Of a stretch of 64,000 nucleotides of DNA, positions 44,188 through 53,893 are shown piece after piece (position 1 is the first letter of the stretch; the number at the start of each line of letters is the position of its first letter). Source of the DNA: CAZLMW01 sp964560875. GTDB taxonomy: Bacteria; Myxococcota_A; UBA9042. The stretch spans positions 164,307 through 228,306 of the forward strand of contig CAZLMW010000001.1 in NCBI GenBank assembly GCA_964560875.1, written 5' to 3'. A program made the translations under genes and the position numbers. The notes under the pieces are model-generated. The model saw only the letters and a program-made list of their open reading frames with translations, ran no database searches and was not told the origin of the DNA.

Positions 44188-45045
44188 TCAGTCGAAAGCG
44201 CGACTCGCGAAGGGCAACCACACGGGAAAGCGAGCCGACAGGTCGATCACAGCACGGCTCTCCAACAGCGGTTCGGCGCCGGGCGCGACGGTGCCGTCGA
44301 TTTGGGCCACGAGATCGGCAACAGGCGCGGTCTCGTACGTCCGATGCAGCGGCGAGTTGCTCGTAGCGAGGTCGTGCATGAGCGCTTCGGCCAGCGCGAT
44401 CGAGTCAGCGCAGTCAAAAGAACACGGCATATGGCGCAAGGGACTTGCCGTCGTGTCGCCGAGACCCTGGCCGAACGCACGAAGCAGGGGATGGTAGGCG
44501 GCGGTGCGGTCGGCGGCGCGGAGCAGCTGCAACGCATTGTCGCTCACGCAGCTGTCGGTTTCGGACTCGCTCGCGTGGATCACCGCCTCGGTGTGCGCAT
44601 CGCAGAAAGCGTCGACACAACAACGTGGATAGCCGTACTGAGCCCCCACAACGCGATGAACGCGGGCGTTCTCGGCCAGCATATCCGCCCGTTGAGACGA
44701 CTGACGCGTGGCGTTTTCGAGCTCAAGCTCCAAACAGAGCTCGGCGGTTGGACGATCGATAGCCACGACGACCAACGCGGTACCTTCGGAATCGACGCGA
44801 AGGCGCCCGCCAGGCAAGTCGGCAAAAAGCTCATTGGACCGCACGACGTCAAATCCATGCCGGGCGCTGAAGATGTCTTGGAACGCGATAAACTCGGCGG
44901 GAGCAAGCCTGAGCCGCCATGCGTTTCGCTGACCTAGAGCCAACCCGCGCGCTTCGACGCAGGCAGGATCGACGTGTAACCGGGGTGTTGAAGTCACAGG
45001 TGCAGCGTCAGCGCAGCGACTTCCAGCTTCGCTTGGGGAATCCAC
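44188..45045 (-). CDS. Uncharacterised protein with CC and PCxxxC motifs
   Basis: 285 aa by the longest ORF, or 269 aa from GTG 44997; the longer form would overlap the OmpA-like gene by 38 bases. I do not recognise it with certainty; YGYPRCCVDAFC and RHMPCSFDC recall DUF483-like proteins, where these cysteines are conserved and could bind a metal. Mixed alpha/beta otherwise, no signal peptide or membrane helix. Downstream of ccmF and the OmpA-like gene on the same strand. Confidence 0.65.
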   Translation of the reverse strand: MDSPSEAGSRCADAAPVTSTPRLHVDPACVEARGLALGQRNAWRLRLAPAEFIAFQDIFSARHGFDVVRSNELFADLPGGRLRVDSEGTALVVVAIDRPTAELCLELELENATRQSSQRADMLAENARVHRVVGAQYGYPRCCVDAFCDAHTEAVIHASESETDSCVSDNALQLLRAADRTAAYHPLLRAFGQGLGDTTASPLRHMPCSFDCADSIALAEALMHDLATSNSPLHRTYETAPVADLVAQIDGTVAPGAEPLLESRAVIDLSARFPVWLPFASRAFD

Positions 45046-46084
45046 GCGATGCCGGCGGGAGATCCTTGCTCAGCACGTAGACCGCGCGCCGATTGCGTTT
45101 TTCGTCCGTGCTGTCGGGTGTCTTGACGAAAAGCGCCTGTTCGCCAAACCCCTGGAATCGGATGGGCGCATTGACGCCATGCTTCTTGAACCACTTGGCG
45201 ATCGACGCCGCCCGCTTGCGAGACAGGACGAGGTTGTCGGCCGCCGATCCGACGGTGTCGGTGTACCCGCCCACGAACAGCTTGATCGGCAGGACGCCGC
45301 GCACCTTCGCAAGCGCCGCCTTGATGCGGCTGAGAGGGTCGCTGAGCTTCTTCTGCTCGGCCGCCGGAATGACCCACTTGCCGGACTCGAAAATGATGTC
45401 GTCGTGAGGAATGTTGACGAAAGTGATCGACTCAAGACCGCTGTAGAACCCGACCTGGTCGTAGATCTTCAGCTGAAACTGCCCCATGACCTGTTGCTTG
45501 GTCTGCTTCCACTTGACGACGATAGGTGTGCCGGGCGAGACGGCGTACTCCTGTTCCACCTCATCGATCACCTCGCCATCATCGCCGAACACCGTGAGCT
45601 CGATCTTCCCCTTGGGCTCGGACGATCGGACGGTGACCGTGCGTGCCGGCTCGTTGACGTCCTTTTCGCTCAGCGAGAATCGCGGCGGCTGGCCAACCTT
45701 GATCTCGAACGTGAGGTTGAACGGTCCGAACTTCTTCTTGCCCGCCTTGCCGGTGATCGCGCACGTATACTGGTAGATGCCCTTGCCTTGTGGGATCGCG
45801 ATGCGCTTGGTCTTGCCGGCGCGAATGTTGCCGCCGCGGAGCTTGATGCGCTTGCCGTCGTTGCGCTTGAGCGAAAACGTCAGGCCTTTCACGTTGATAA
45901 CGGGCTCGACGACGATCATCGGCTTGCTGCGCTTGTATTCCGCGGACGAGACGAGGCTGAACCCGAGCTCATCGGGTGTGACTTGCGCCTCGGCCGGTGT
46001 GGAAAAGACCGCGACGCCCAGGGATGCGATAACGAATGCGCCGAGTCGGGCTGTGGGGCGGGGTGAGTAGCCAGGTCGCATCAC
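45008..46084 (-). CDS. OmpA-family envelope protein
   Basis: 358 aa. Signal peptide (ARLGAFVIASLGVAVFSTPAEA) precedes an Ig-like N-terminal half (residues about 35-240). A C-terminal OmpA domain (about 245-345) is recognised by IKLFVGGYTDTVGSAADNLVLS and RFQGFGEQALF, the peptidoglycan-binding part. It has a Lys/Arg-rich surface. Starts 15 bases after ccmF. Confidence 0.85.
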   Translation of the reverse strand: MMRPGYSPRPTARLGAFVIASLGVAVFSTPAEAQVTPDELGFSLVSSAEYKRSKPMIVVEPVINVKGLTFSLKRNDGKRIKLRGGNIRAGKTKRIAIPQGKGIYQYTCAITGKAGKKKFGPFNLTFEIKVGQPPRFSLSEKDVNEPARTVTVRSSEPKGKIELTVFGDDGEVIDEVEQEYAVSPGTPIVVKWKQTKQQVMGQFQLKIYDQVGFYSGLESITFVNIPHDDIIFESGKWVIPAAEQKKLSDPLSRIKAALAKVRGVLPIKLFVGGYTDTVGSAADNLVLSRKRAASIAKWFKKHGVNAPIRFQGFGEQALFVKTPDSTDEKRNRRAVYVLSKDLPPASRGFPKRSWKSLR

Positions 46085-46099
46085 GGACCTCCGTTTAGG

Positions 46100-48775
46100 T
46101 CAGGCGGTGGCCACGGGTCGAGAACGGGGTGTCTTGGCCGACGGGGCAGCGGCTCGAGCGCGCGCCCGCGAGCGTGTTGGCCACATGCAGATGGCGCCGC
46201 CGATAACCATGACCGCCGCGCCGAGCCACAGGAACGATACGAACGGGAAGACGATCGCGAGCAGCGTGATGAATTGCTGCCCCTGCTGCGGCCTCATCGC
46301 CAGGTACAAGTCGTGCTCGAACGTCGATTCGATCGCGACCTCGGTCGTGGGCGACGAGTGCTTGGCATAGAAGCGGATTTCGGGAAGCAACCGAATTCCG
46401 ACTCCAGCCGGCACGACATCGACACGTCCCGCAGCCTTGCCGGCCAGCTTGACCTTCGCCTTGTCGTTGTAGCGCACCATGAGCGGTCCCGGCTTGGTCT
46501 CTGCGACCAGCATCTTGGCGAACGCATCGCGGTCCGCGGCGCTTCGAAATTGCACCGAAAAGCGCATCTGCCCGGGCACAGTGGCGACGGAGGCCCGCCA
46601 CGGCGAGCGATGATCGAAGAACGCCCGCGTGTCCTTGAAGACGCCCATCACCATGCGCGGCGCGACGCGAGCGACCCTTTGCATCGCGCTGTTGGGCACC
46701 ATCGCAACGAGGGTCGGATCCTTGTCGGGCACGACGGTCACGCGCTGGCCAAGTCGAGCGGCGAACGTGTGGGCCGCATACATCCGCGCATCGGTGTCGT
46801 TGGCGAACGTCAGCGCGATTCGGGCAGAGCCGGGTTCGGTCAACACATCTACCTTGGACTTGCTCGCCTTGCGGGCGTTCGCAGCGACCGCGGTCACGAT
46901 AGCAGGATCGAGCGCCTGGTCCCTCTCCATCGCGACGACTGTGGCTCGCTCCCGAACATAGGCGCCGTCGGATTCGTAGTCGGTGAACGACCCGGTGTAG
47001 ATGAGCCCATACTGGCCGACCTGGGTGCGATCGCCGGCGTTGAGGGAGACCTCGGGCTGATAGATGCGAAACGCGTTGCCGGTGAAAGCGAGGAAACAGA
47101 ACACGATGCCGAGGTGAACGATGTAGCCGCCGTAACGTCGCTTGGAGCGAATCGTCAGCATCGCAAGCGCCAGCGGGTAGGGCTCACTCTTACTTTTCAT
47201 GCGCGCGCGTGCGCCGACGTGAAACTCGATCGAGATGGTCAGAAAGACAAAGATCCCAAACCACACCGCGATGACGCCGTAGACCTCGGAGCGACCGAGC
47301 ATGTCCATCCACGGCCCAAATGCCTCGGCCCACTCGATTCCGCGGGCGTCGGCCAGTCGTTCGATGGCACGGGCGCTCCATGCCGCAACGGCGATCCCGG
47401 TGAACAGCGACGCCCACGAGACGGGACGGCGGAAGTTGCGCTCGAAGTTCTTGCGGGTCGCGCGGCGCCACGAAATGAGCGGACCGACACCGGTGAGCAG
47501 CAGCAACGTCAGACCGATGGGCGCCATCACGCGATTGAACCACGGCTCGCCCAGCTCCACGGCCTGGTGCATCGGATCGGCGGGGATCCCAACGGCGGAG
47601 AGCACCGATGCGAGGGAGTTGTATAGCTCTTGGAATGCCTCAGCTTCCGAGATCTTCGAAAAGAGGGTGCCCCACAGCACCACGAACGCGCAGCCGACAA
47701 GCAAGACGTTATTTAATACGAAGAAGGCTTCGCGGCTCATCATCGAGTCGAGGTGGACGTCGGCGCGAAGCACCTTCCAGCGCCATGCCAGCAGGCAAAT
47801 CGACAAGGCGGTGATGGCGAGCATGTACCAGAGGAAGTACGGCGCCAGGGTCGAGTCGGCGAACGCATGCACCGAGTCGATCAACTGCGACCGCGTCAGG
47901 AACGTGCCGAAAATGGTCAGCAGGAAGGTCAGGCACACCAGCACCGCGTTCCAGCGTTTGAGCATGTTGCGGCGCTCCTGGATCATCACCGAGTGCAAGA
48001 ACGCGGTCGCTGTGAACCACGGAATCAGGCCGGCGTTTTCGACGGGATCCCACATCCAGAACCCGCCCCAGCCGAGCTCCTGGTAAGCCCAGGCGCCGCC
48101 GAGAATCAGCCCGATCGTCAGGAACATCCACGACACGAGCGTCCATTTGCGCGTGTCGCGGATCCATTGGGCGTCGAGCTTGCCGGAGATAAGCGCGGCC
48201 GTACCAAACGCAAACGGCACCGTGAACGTCATGTAGCCCGTCAGCATCGCGGGCGGATGGATCGACATGAACGGGTTTTGCAGCAGCGGGTTCATGCCCT
48301 TGCCGTCGTCGGGCCCAACGAAAGACTGGAACGTGTCGAACGGATTGCTCTCGTAGACCATCAGCATCGCGAAGAAGAGCACGGCGCTGTGCAGGACGCC
48401 GCTCACCCATCCGAGGAAGACGTCGGTCTGCGTGCGATTGCGCAGGATCGATACGACCGAAAACGTCGAGAGCACGGCGGTCCAGAACAAGAGCGCGCCT
48501 TTTTCGCCGCCCCAAAAGCCGGCAAGGATGTACGCAAACGGCATGTCGCGGTCGGTGTATGCCGCGATGTACTTGTTGCTGAAATCGTGGGTGACGAGGC
48601 CGTAAATCAGCGCGGCGCTCATCGCCAGGTAGAGCAGCCAGGAGCCGAGCATCCCGTGCCGAGCGGCATCGAGGAGGCGGGCGGAACGTGTCGCTGCGCC
48701 AATGAACGCGAGCAGCGCCGTGCAAAGCGTGGCAAGGAACGCCAAGTAGAGCAGCGCGGTGCCGACGTCGTGCAT
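46100..48775 (-). CDS. ccmF: Cytochrome c-type biogenesis protein CcmF with large insertion
   Basis: 891 aa from ATG 48775 with GAGGG upstream; the ORF extends farther upstream but the family N-terminus (MHDVGTALLYLAFLATL) is at 48775. The heme-handling WWD signature is GWGGFWMWDPVENAGLIPWF (about residue 230-250), and about 14 membrane helices follow the CcmF pattern. Family members are commonly 630-680 aa; here about 200 extra residues (about 640-840), likely periplasmic, lie before the last helix and include charged alpha/beta units. ccmA-E are not in the window. Divergent from the AAA gene. Confidence 0.93.
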   Translation of the reverse strand: MHDVGTALLYLAFLATLCTALLAFIGAATRSARLLDAARHGMLGSWLLYLAMSAALIYGLVTHDFSNKYIAAYTDRDMPFAYILAGFWGGEKGALLFWTAVLSTFSVVSILRNRTQTDVFLGWVSGVLHSAVLFFAMLMVYESNPFDTFQSFVGPDDGKGMNPLLQNPFMSIHPPAMLTGYMTFTVPFAFGTAALISGKLDAQWIRDTRKWTLVSWMFLTIGLILGGAWAYQELGWGGFWMWDPVENAGLIPWFTATAFLHSVMIQERRNMLKRWNAVLVCLTFLLTIFGTFLTRSQLIDSVHAFADSTLAPYFLWYMLAITALSICLLAWRWKVLRADVHLDSMMSREAFFVLNNVLLVGCAFVVLWGTLFSKISEAEAFQELYNSLASVLSAVGIPADPMHQAVELGEPWFNRVMAPIGLTLLLLTGVGPLISWRRATRKNFERNFRRPVSWASLFTGIAVAAWSARAIERLADARGIEWAEAFGPWMDMLGRSEVYGVIAVWFGIFVFLTISIEFHVGARARMKSKSEPYPLALAMLTIRSKRRYGGYIVHLGIVFCFLAFTGNAFRIYQPEVSLNAGDRTQVGQYGLIYTGSFTDYESDGAYVRERATVVAMERDQALDPAIVTAVAANARKASKSKVDVLTEPGSARIALTFANDTDARMYAAHTFAARLGQRVTVVPDKDPTLVAMVPNSAMQRVARVAPRMVMGVFKDTRAFFDHRSPWRASVATVPGQMRFSVQFRSAADRDAFAKMLVAETKPGPLMVRYNDKAKVKLAGKAAGRVDVVPAGVGIRLLPEIRFYAKHSSPTTEVAIESTFEHDLYLAMRPQQGQQFITLLAIVFPFVSFLWLGAAVMVIGGAICMWPTRSRARARAAAPSAKTPRSRPVATA

Positions 48776-48956
48776 GGTCCCTCGGGAAAACGGCAAGGGG
48801 AGCCCATGCCGCAGCGACGCAGGGTGTTGGAGATCGGCGTCGGAGGCAAGGGTGAACGGCCTTGGGCCCGTGCAGTTGTATGATACCGTGGCGCATTGGG
48901 CGGACATTGATGGGCGCTCTTGAGAGGGGCGCGAGCCGACGCGAGGAACTGCAGCT

Positions 48957-51146
48957 ATGGCGCGAAAGTTGAAGCTGGTCGGTGCGACCGAACATGGCCT
49001 CGATCCGGAACAACGCACGTTGCTTTGCCGGCGCTGGTTGGCAGGCGCGTGCGCGCACCTACGTCGCCGGTTGCAGGTCGCTACGCAGATCCGCCAGGCG
49101 CTCGCCGCCGGATTGACCCCCGAAGAAGCGAGCCTATCGGTCGAGCCAGCGATGGGCGAAATCGAGCGGATGGGCGCCGCGATCAAAAAGGTCACAGACG
49201 ACGCGCACGCCGCCGGAATGGCGCTGCCGATCGAGATCCTGAGCGAACAAGCGCAACTCGACGGCCTTGATCAGCAAATCCTGGTGCTCGCGGTCGCCCC
49301 GCACGTGGACGTCGAAATCCGTGACGCCATCGCGCGCTTCAATGACAACTTGCTGGCCAATTACGTCGACGTGCGCTTGTGCCTTGAGTTCCTGGTCAAC
49401 GATCCGGTGCAGCGGCTCTCGATGCGGCGTCGATTCAGCAACCGCGGCGGGTTGGTCGACTCCCGATTTGTGTCGCTGGAGCGACCGCGCGATGTAGGTG
49501 GCGAAAACCTGCTGGCCTACGAGGTGCTTCCGGCGGCGCGCGTCCTGCAGCTGCTCCTCGGTGAGCTCGGCCTGCTCGACTCGGCGATGGGCGGCATGGC
49601 GCGCTTCGAACGTCCAAACGTGTCGCTGGACAGCGTCGAGGTAAACAAGGACGACCTGGCACCGCTGCTTTCGCTGCTCGAACACCACGTGATCAACCCC
49701 GCGGAAGGGATCGTCACCCCGTTCGCGCTCCCGACCGGTCTGACCGTGGAGATCTCGGGACCGCCCGGCACCGGCAAGAGCCTGCTCGTACGCGCCCTCG
49801 CGACCCGCCTCGAGATGCCCGTCTTGGAGATCGACGGCGCGCGGCTCAACGACATGAGCGATGAAGCGTTCCGGCAGACACTGTTCTCGGCGTTGGACCA
49901 GGCCCGACTCGGCGGGGCGATGCTGGTGCTCGACGGAGTGGACGGGCTGCTCGGCAAACAATCTGCCCGCGTCGACGACGTCCAGGCCATGCTGCAGAAA
50001 CATCGCGGCGTAACTGTGCTCACGTCGCGCGATTCGGGATCGTTGGACGCCAACCTCGACCGATTCGTGGTGCAGCGGCTGACGATCGACGTGCCGGACG
50101 CCTCGGCCCGCGAGCGGATCTTCGAATTGCACCTGCCCGAAGGGGTCGGCTGGCACAAGGACTGCAAGATCCAGGACATCGCCGGCGTCTACACCTTCCC
50201 GGGCGCGTTGATCCGCAACGCCGTCCAGGTCGCAGTGACGCGCGCTTACGCGGCCGATCCCAACAAGCCGATGATCACCCACGACATGTTGCGCAACGCC
50301 TGTCACGAACAGATTCGCGCGACGTTGGATGAGTACGCGGTCCGCAAGCGCGTCGACCTGACGCTGAGCGACCTGGTCCTTCCCGAAGAAGCGATGGAGG
50401 ATATCCAGGAGCTGTTCACAGCGGCCAAACACCGCGCCCACGTGCTCCACAGCTGGGGATTCGGGACCAAGATGACGACCGGCAAGGGCCTGGTCGCCAT
50501 GTTCTCCGGGGAACCGGGCACGGGAAAGACCCTGTGCGCGACGATCCTCGCTAACGAGATGGCCCAGCAGCTGTACCAAATCTCGATCCCGCGGGTTGTC
50601 AGCAAGTGGATCGGCGAGACCGAGAAGAACATCGAGAAGATCTTTCACACCGCGCGCGCCAACCACGGCATGTTGCTGTTCGACGAAGCCGATTCGCTAT
50701 TCGCCAAGCGCACCAAGGTTGAATCGAGCGTCGACCGCTACAGCAACATGGCGACGAACATGCTGCTGCAGGAGATCGAGAACTTCGAAGGCATCGTCAT
50801 CCTCACAACGAACATCGAAAAGAACATCGACAAGGCGTTTCGGCGTCGTATCGGCTTCAAGATCCACTTCCCGTTCCCCGAAGCGGAGATGCGCGAGAAG
50901 ATCTGGCAGGCGCTCATCCCCAAATCCTGTCCGGTCGACGATGACATCGAGTGGGACATGCTCGGCAAGCGCTTCGAACTCAGCGGCGGCCACATCAAGA
51001 ACGCCGTCTTGCGCGCCGCATACCAAGCCGCCGCAGCTTCCGCGCCGCTGCAGTTCGAGCACCTGGCGTACGCCGCCAAACAAGAGTGCAAGAACGCCGG
51101 TCGCGTGTTCCGTGCCTTCGGTGACTACGATCTCCTGTCGCCATAG
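48957..51146 (+). CDS. Tandem AAA+ ATPase of the contractile-injection-system-associated type
   Basis: 729 aa. An N-terminal helical region (residues about 1-190) resembles the winged-helix part found in AAA proteins of contractile injection clusters. The first AAA (about 250-420) has Walker A GPPGTGKS (about 268) but its Walker B reads MLVLDGVDGL, with Gly in place of the catalytic Glu. The second AAA (about 500-680) is complete: GEPGTGKTLC (about 518), LLFDEADSLFAKR, and arginine-finger region FRRRIGFKIHFPFP. No tail-sheath, tube or baseplate genes are near, so the family association is not enough to call a contractile system here. Confidence 0.75.
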   Translation: MARKLKLVGATEHGLDPEQRTLLCRRWLAGACAHLRRRLQVATQIRQALAAGLTPEEASLSVEPAMGEIERMGAAIKKVTDDAHAAGMALPIEILSEQAQLDGLDQQILVLAVAPHVDVEIRDAIARFNDNLLANYVDVRLCLEFLVNDPVQRLSMRRRFSNRGGLVDSRFVSLERPRDVGGENLLAYEVLPAARVLQLLLGELGLLDSAMGGMARFERPNVSLDSVEVNKDDLAPLLSLLEHHVINPAEGIVTPFALPTGLTVEISGPPGTGKSLLVRALATRLEMPVLEIDGARLNDMSDEAFRQTLFSALDQARLGGAMLVLDGVDGLLGKQSARVDDVQAMLQKHRGVTVLTSRDSGSLDANLDRFVVQRLTIDVPDASARERIFELHLPEGVGWHKDCKIQDIAGVYTFPGALIRNAVQVAVTRAYAADPNKPMITHDMLRNACHEQIRATLDEYAVRKRVDLTLSDLVLPEEAMEDIQELFTAAKHRAHVLHSWGFGTKMTTGKGLVAMFSGEPGTGKTLCATILANEMAQQLYQISIPRVVSKWIGETEKNIEKIFHTARANHGMLLFDEADSLFAKRTKVESSVDRYSNMATNMLLQEIENFEGIVILTTNIEKNIDKAFRRRIGFKIHFPFPEAEMREKIWQALIPKSCPVDDDIEWDMLGKRFELSGGHIKNAVLRAAYQAAAASAPLQFEHLAYAAKQECKNAGRVFRAFGDYDLLSP

Positions 51147-51343
51147 CGGCATAATCTCTGGCGCTCGTCAGGCCTCACGCGTGTCTTTTCTTCGGCCTCG
51201 GCTGTCGGCGTAAGCGTACTCCGTAGACGGCGCGGCGTTTGCCGCCGATCGACCTGCTGCGTAGCATGGGCTCGGTTGCGGACCGCGCACGAGTGTTTCA
51301 GCGTCAAGCCGCTTGCTCATGAAGCAGGCCGCAAACGCACAGG

Positions 51344-52513
51344 ATGGTGTCCATGAACGACCGACATTGTTTCGCGCTGGCGGTGGTGATCTTGCTGCTT
51401 GTCGCCTCGACCGCGACGGCTCGACCATTCCAAAACGGCGAGCTCTTCGTTGGTCCTTCGCTGAAGGAAGACGCCAACGATCGCTTTTTCTTCGGCGGCG
51501 CCCGCTTCCAGGTCGCGCCGGTGCGGGCGTTGATCCAAAGCGAAGTGAAAAAGCGCGTCGACCAGGTCGCAGGCGATGATGCGCAGGCCGCCCAGGTCAA
51601 AGAGGTCGTCGCCAACCTCGACACCGACCAGGTTCGGGCGCTCGCCGACAGCGGTCAGCTCGACGACTTCAAGGCCATGCTCAAAGACGAGATGACCAAG
51701 AACGGCGCCCAACTGTCGCCCGAACAGCAGGCGCTGATCGACGGCATGGACGAGGAGAAGCTGCGCATGATGGCCGACCTGGTCGACATGTATAACGCGC
51801 CCCCCGAGACGCTGACATTCAGCCTCGAACCCTACGCCGGGCTCAACTTCTCGTACCTCACGGTCAGCGCGAAAGTTGCCCTCGCGGGGTTCACCAATCC
51901 GGACACGAAGGCGACCGCCGTCGAGATGGGCAACGCCGGCCTCGACCTCCACACCGGAGCGCAGCATGGAACGCGGCAGATGGCGTTTGGCTGGACGCTC
52001 GGCGTCACCGGTTACGCGCCCACGGGCAGCGAAGACTCCAACCGCGTCGCGCTGTCCAATGTGCTGGCGACGCCGGCGTACCTGCGCGAATACTGGTCAG
52101 CGAGCCCTTACCTCGTGCTCGGCTTCGGTCTGCCGTTCGGCGAGTTCACGGTGCACGGCAAGTACGTCTACATGCACGCGGATCCGGGCCGCACGCCCAA
52201 GCAAGACCCCAACTTCCAAAAGGTCATGGGTTACGCCCACGCCGGCGCAGCGCTACGGGCCAACCTCGGCTTCATCGGCGCCTCGCTCGAGTTCGATACG
52301 TTGATCGACGTCGGGCAGCCGTCCCCGGTCAGCAAGCTCATGCTCCTCAGCGCCGGCCTGCGCGGCTACGTGAAGATGGTCCAGCTCGGCCTTGGCTTCC
52401 AGGTGCCGATCGTCGCGCCCGACTCAAAGGACCAGAGCGTCAATATGGGCGGCGTCGGCGTCGGCTCGATCGCGGCGTACAACGTGCTGCTCTCCGCGCA
52501 AGTGGTGCTCTGA
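51344..52513 (+). CDS. Exported protein, probable outer-membrane beta barrel
   Basis: 389 aa. A signal sequence (FALAVVILLLVASTATARP) precedes a charged helical region (residues about 55-135, VDQVAGDDAQAAQVKEVVAN) and then alternating beta strands with Gly/Tyr/Phe (LEPYAGLNFSYLTVSAKVAL, FGWTLGVTGYAPTG, YLVLGFGLPFGEFTVHGKYV), ending in NVLLSAQVVL, a typical barrel C-terminal strand. The start may be ATG 51353. Adjacent to the radical SAM gene without any gap. Confidence 0.7.
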   Translation: MVSMNDRHCFALAVVILLLVASTATARPFQNGELFVGPSLKEDANDRFFFGGARFQVAPVRALIQSEVKKRVDQVAGDDAQAAQVKEVVANLDTDQVRALADSGQLDDFKAMLKDEMTKNGAQLSPEQQALIDGMDEEKLRMMADLVDMYNAPPETLTFSLEPYAGLNFSYLTVSAKVALAGFTNPDTKATAVEMGNAGLDLHTGAQHGTRQMAFGWTLGVTGYAPTGSEDSNRVALSNVLATPAYLREYWSASPYLVLGFGLPFGEFTVHGKYVYMHADPGRTPKQDPNFQKVMGYAHAGAALRANLGFIGASLEFDTLIDVGQPSPVSKLMLLSAGLRGYVKMVQLGLGFQVPIVAPDSKDQSVNMGGVGVGSIAAYNVLLSAQVVL

Positions 52514-53866
52514 ATGACGTCGAACGGACCGCGGCTGGTCGTCGCGGACGAAGCCGGACAGATCGTCGACCATCCCGACCTCGGCATGACCGTGTGGGAC
52601 GGCGAAGAGTTGCGCCAACCTCGCCGCGAAGAGCTGATCCAACTGCCGCTTGGCAGCGACCTCTTTGTCCTGCCAGGCCGCGTGCCGATCGGGTGGGATC
52701 CGGACGTGGATGAGCCCGTCCTGCTGCCCGAAGATCCAAACCTGGGTGTGCTCCGGGCCGTCAGCGCATTCGTCGCGCCGGCCTACGTGCGTCTCTACCA
52801 CCCCGCCTACCAGACGGAAGCGGACGCCCCCGACCTCTCGCTGTTCGCTTACACCGCGATCGGCTGGATGAACGGGAGGTTCTATGTGCCCGCCGTGAGG
52901 TGCGACGCCGACAAGCGCCAGGATCCCTACCGATTCGACGTCGATGCCGTCCGCCGCGGCGTCCTGCAACGTCGAGCGGCTCATCCCACCAACGCCACCA
53001 TGCGCCACTTGGAGCATTGCGCGCTCGTCTACCACTGCCGCGCAGCCCAGAACTACTTCCTCGATCGCTGGGAAGCCCCGCTGCCCGTCGCATCGACCTG
53101 CAACGCATCGTGCCTCGGGTGTATCTCCGAACAGCCTGATGTCAACGTCGAGGCGGCGCATAAGCGACTCACGATTCCTGCCCGACCGTCGGATCTGATC
53201 GATGTAGCGGTCGGCCACCTGGAGCGCGTGAAGAACGCCGTGGTCAGTTTCGGACAGGGCTGCGAAGGCGAACCGCTGGTGCAGGGACCCGTCCTCGAAA
53301 AGACGATCCGCGGCATCCGCCAAAAGACGTCGGCCGGTGTCGTCAACCTCAACTCCAACGGGTCACTTCCCGGGGTTGTGGCATCTCTCGCAGATGCGGG
53401 CCTGGACGCGATTCGCATCTCCCTCAACAGCACGCAGCAGCGGCTGTACGAGCGCTACTACCGCCCGACCGGGTATGACCTCCAAGACGTCTTGCAGTCC
53501 GCCATCACGATGAGCTCCCGCGACAAGTTCGTGTCTCTCAACTACTTCGTCTTTCCCGGCGTGAGCGACAGCCCGGCCGAAATCGACTCGCTGTCGGAGT
53601 TCATCGAGCGCGGGGGTGTCCACATGCTGCAGCTGCGCAACCTCAACATCGATCCTGAGCTCTACCTCAACGAACTTGGCGACGATGCCGTCGATGGTCC
53701 GATCGGTGTCGTCGCGATGATTCACGAGCTCCGTCGCCGTTTCAGCCAGCTCCGATTTGGCTACTTCAACCCGCCACGCACGCGTCATCGAAGGCCGGGA
53801 CCGCTGCCGGGCAAGCATCTCCTTGCTTCCGCCGCAGCTCGATCACCGGCATCGATGTCCACGTAA
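52514..53866 (+). CDS. Radical SAM protein
   Basis: 450 aa. The [4Fe-4S] motif CNASCLGC (Cys196, 200, 203) sits in a barrel whose later strands (AVVSFGQGCEGEPLV, GVVNLNSNGS, LDAIRISLNST) match radical SAM enzymes. An N-terminal ~180 residues accessory region precedes it. Target unknown. The ATG directly follows the stop of the barrel gene (TGAATG), implying joint expression. Confidence 0.82.
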   Translation: MTSNGPRLVVADEAGQIVDHPDLGMTVWDGEELRQPRREELIQLPLGSDLFVLPGRVPIGWDPDVDEPVLLPEDPNLGVLRAVSAFVAPAYVRLYHPAYQTEADAPDLSLFAYTAIGWMNGRFYVPAVRCDADKRQDPYRFDVDAVRRGVLQRRAAHPTNATMRHLEHCALVYHCRAAQNYFLDRWEAPLPVASTCNASCLGCISEQPDVNVEAAHKRLTIPARPSDLIDVAVGHLERVKNAVVSFGQGCEGEPLVQGPVLEKTIRGIRQKTSAGVVNLNSNGSLPGVVASLADAGLDAIRISLNSTQQRLYERYYRPTGYDLQDVLQSAITMSSRDKFVSLNYFVFPGVSDSPAEIDSLSEFIERGGVHMLQLRNLNIDPELYLNELGDDAVDGPIGVVAMIHELRRRFSQLRFGYFNPPRTRHRRPGPLPGKHLLASAAARSPASMST

Positions 53867-53893
53867 CATGGCGACCGCACGCCCAACCTGCGA

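Noticed and set aside
46100..49195. 1031-aa reading of ccmF from 49195
   Set aside because: The family N-terminus and a ribosome site are at 48775; the extra part runs antisense into the AAA gene start.
48957..51146. A contractile injection system
   Set aside because: Only the ATPase is present; no sheath, tube, baseplate or spike genes nearby.
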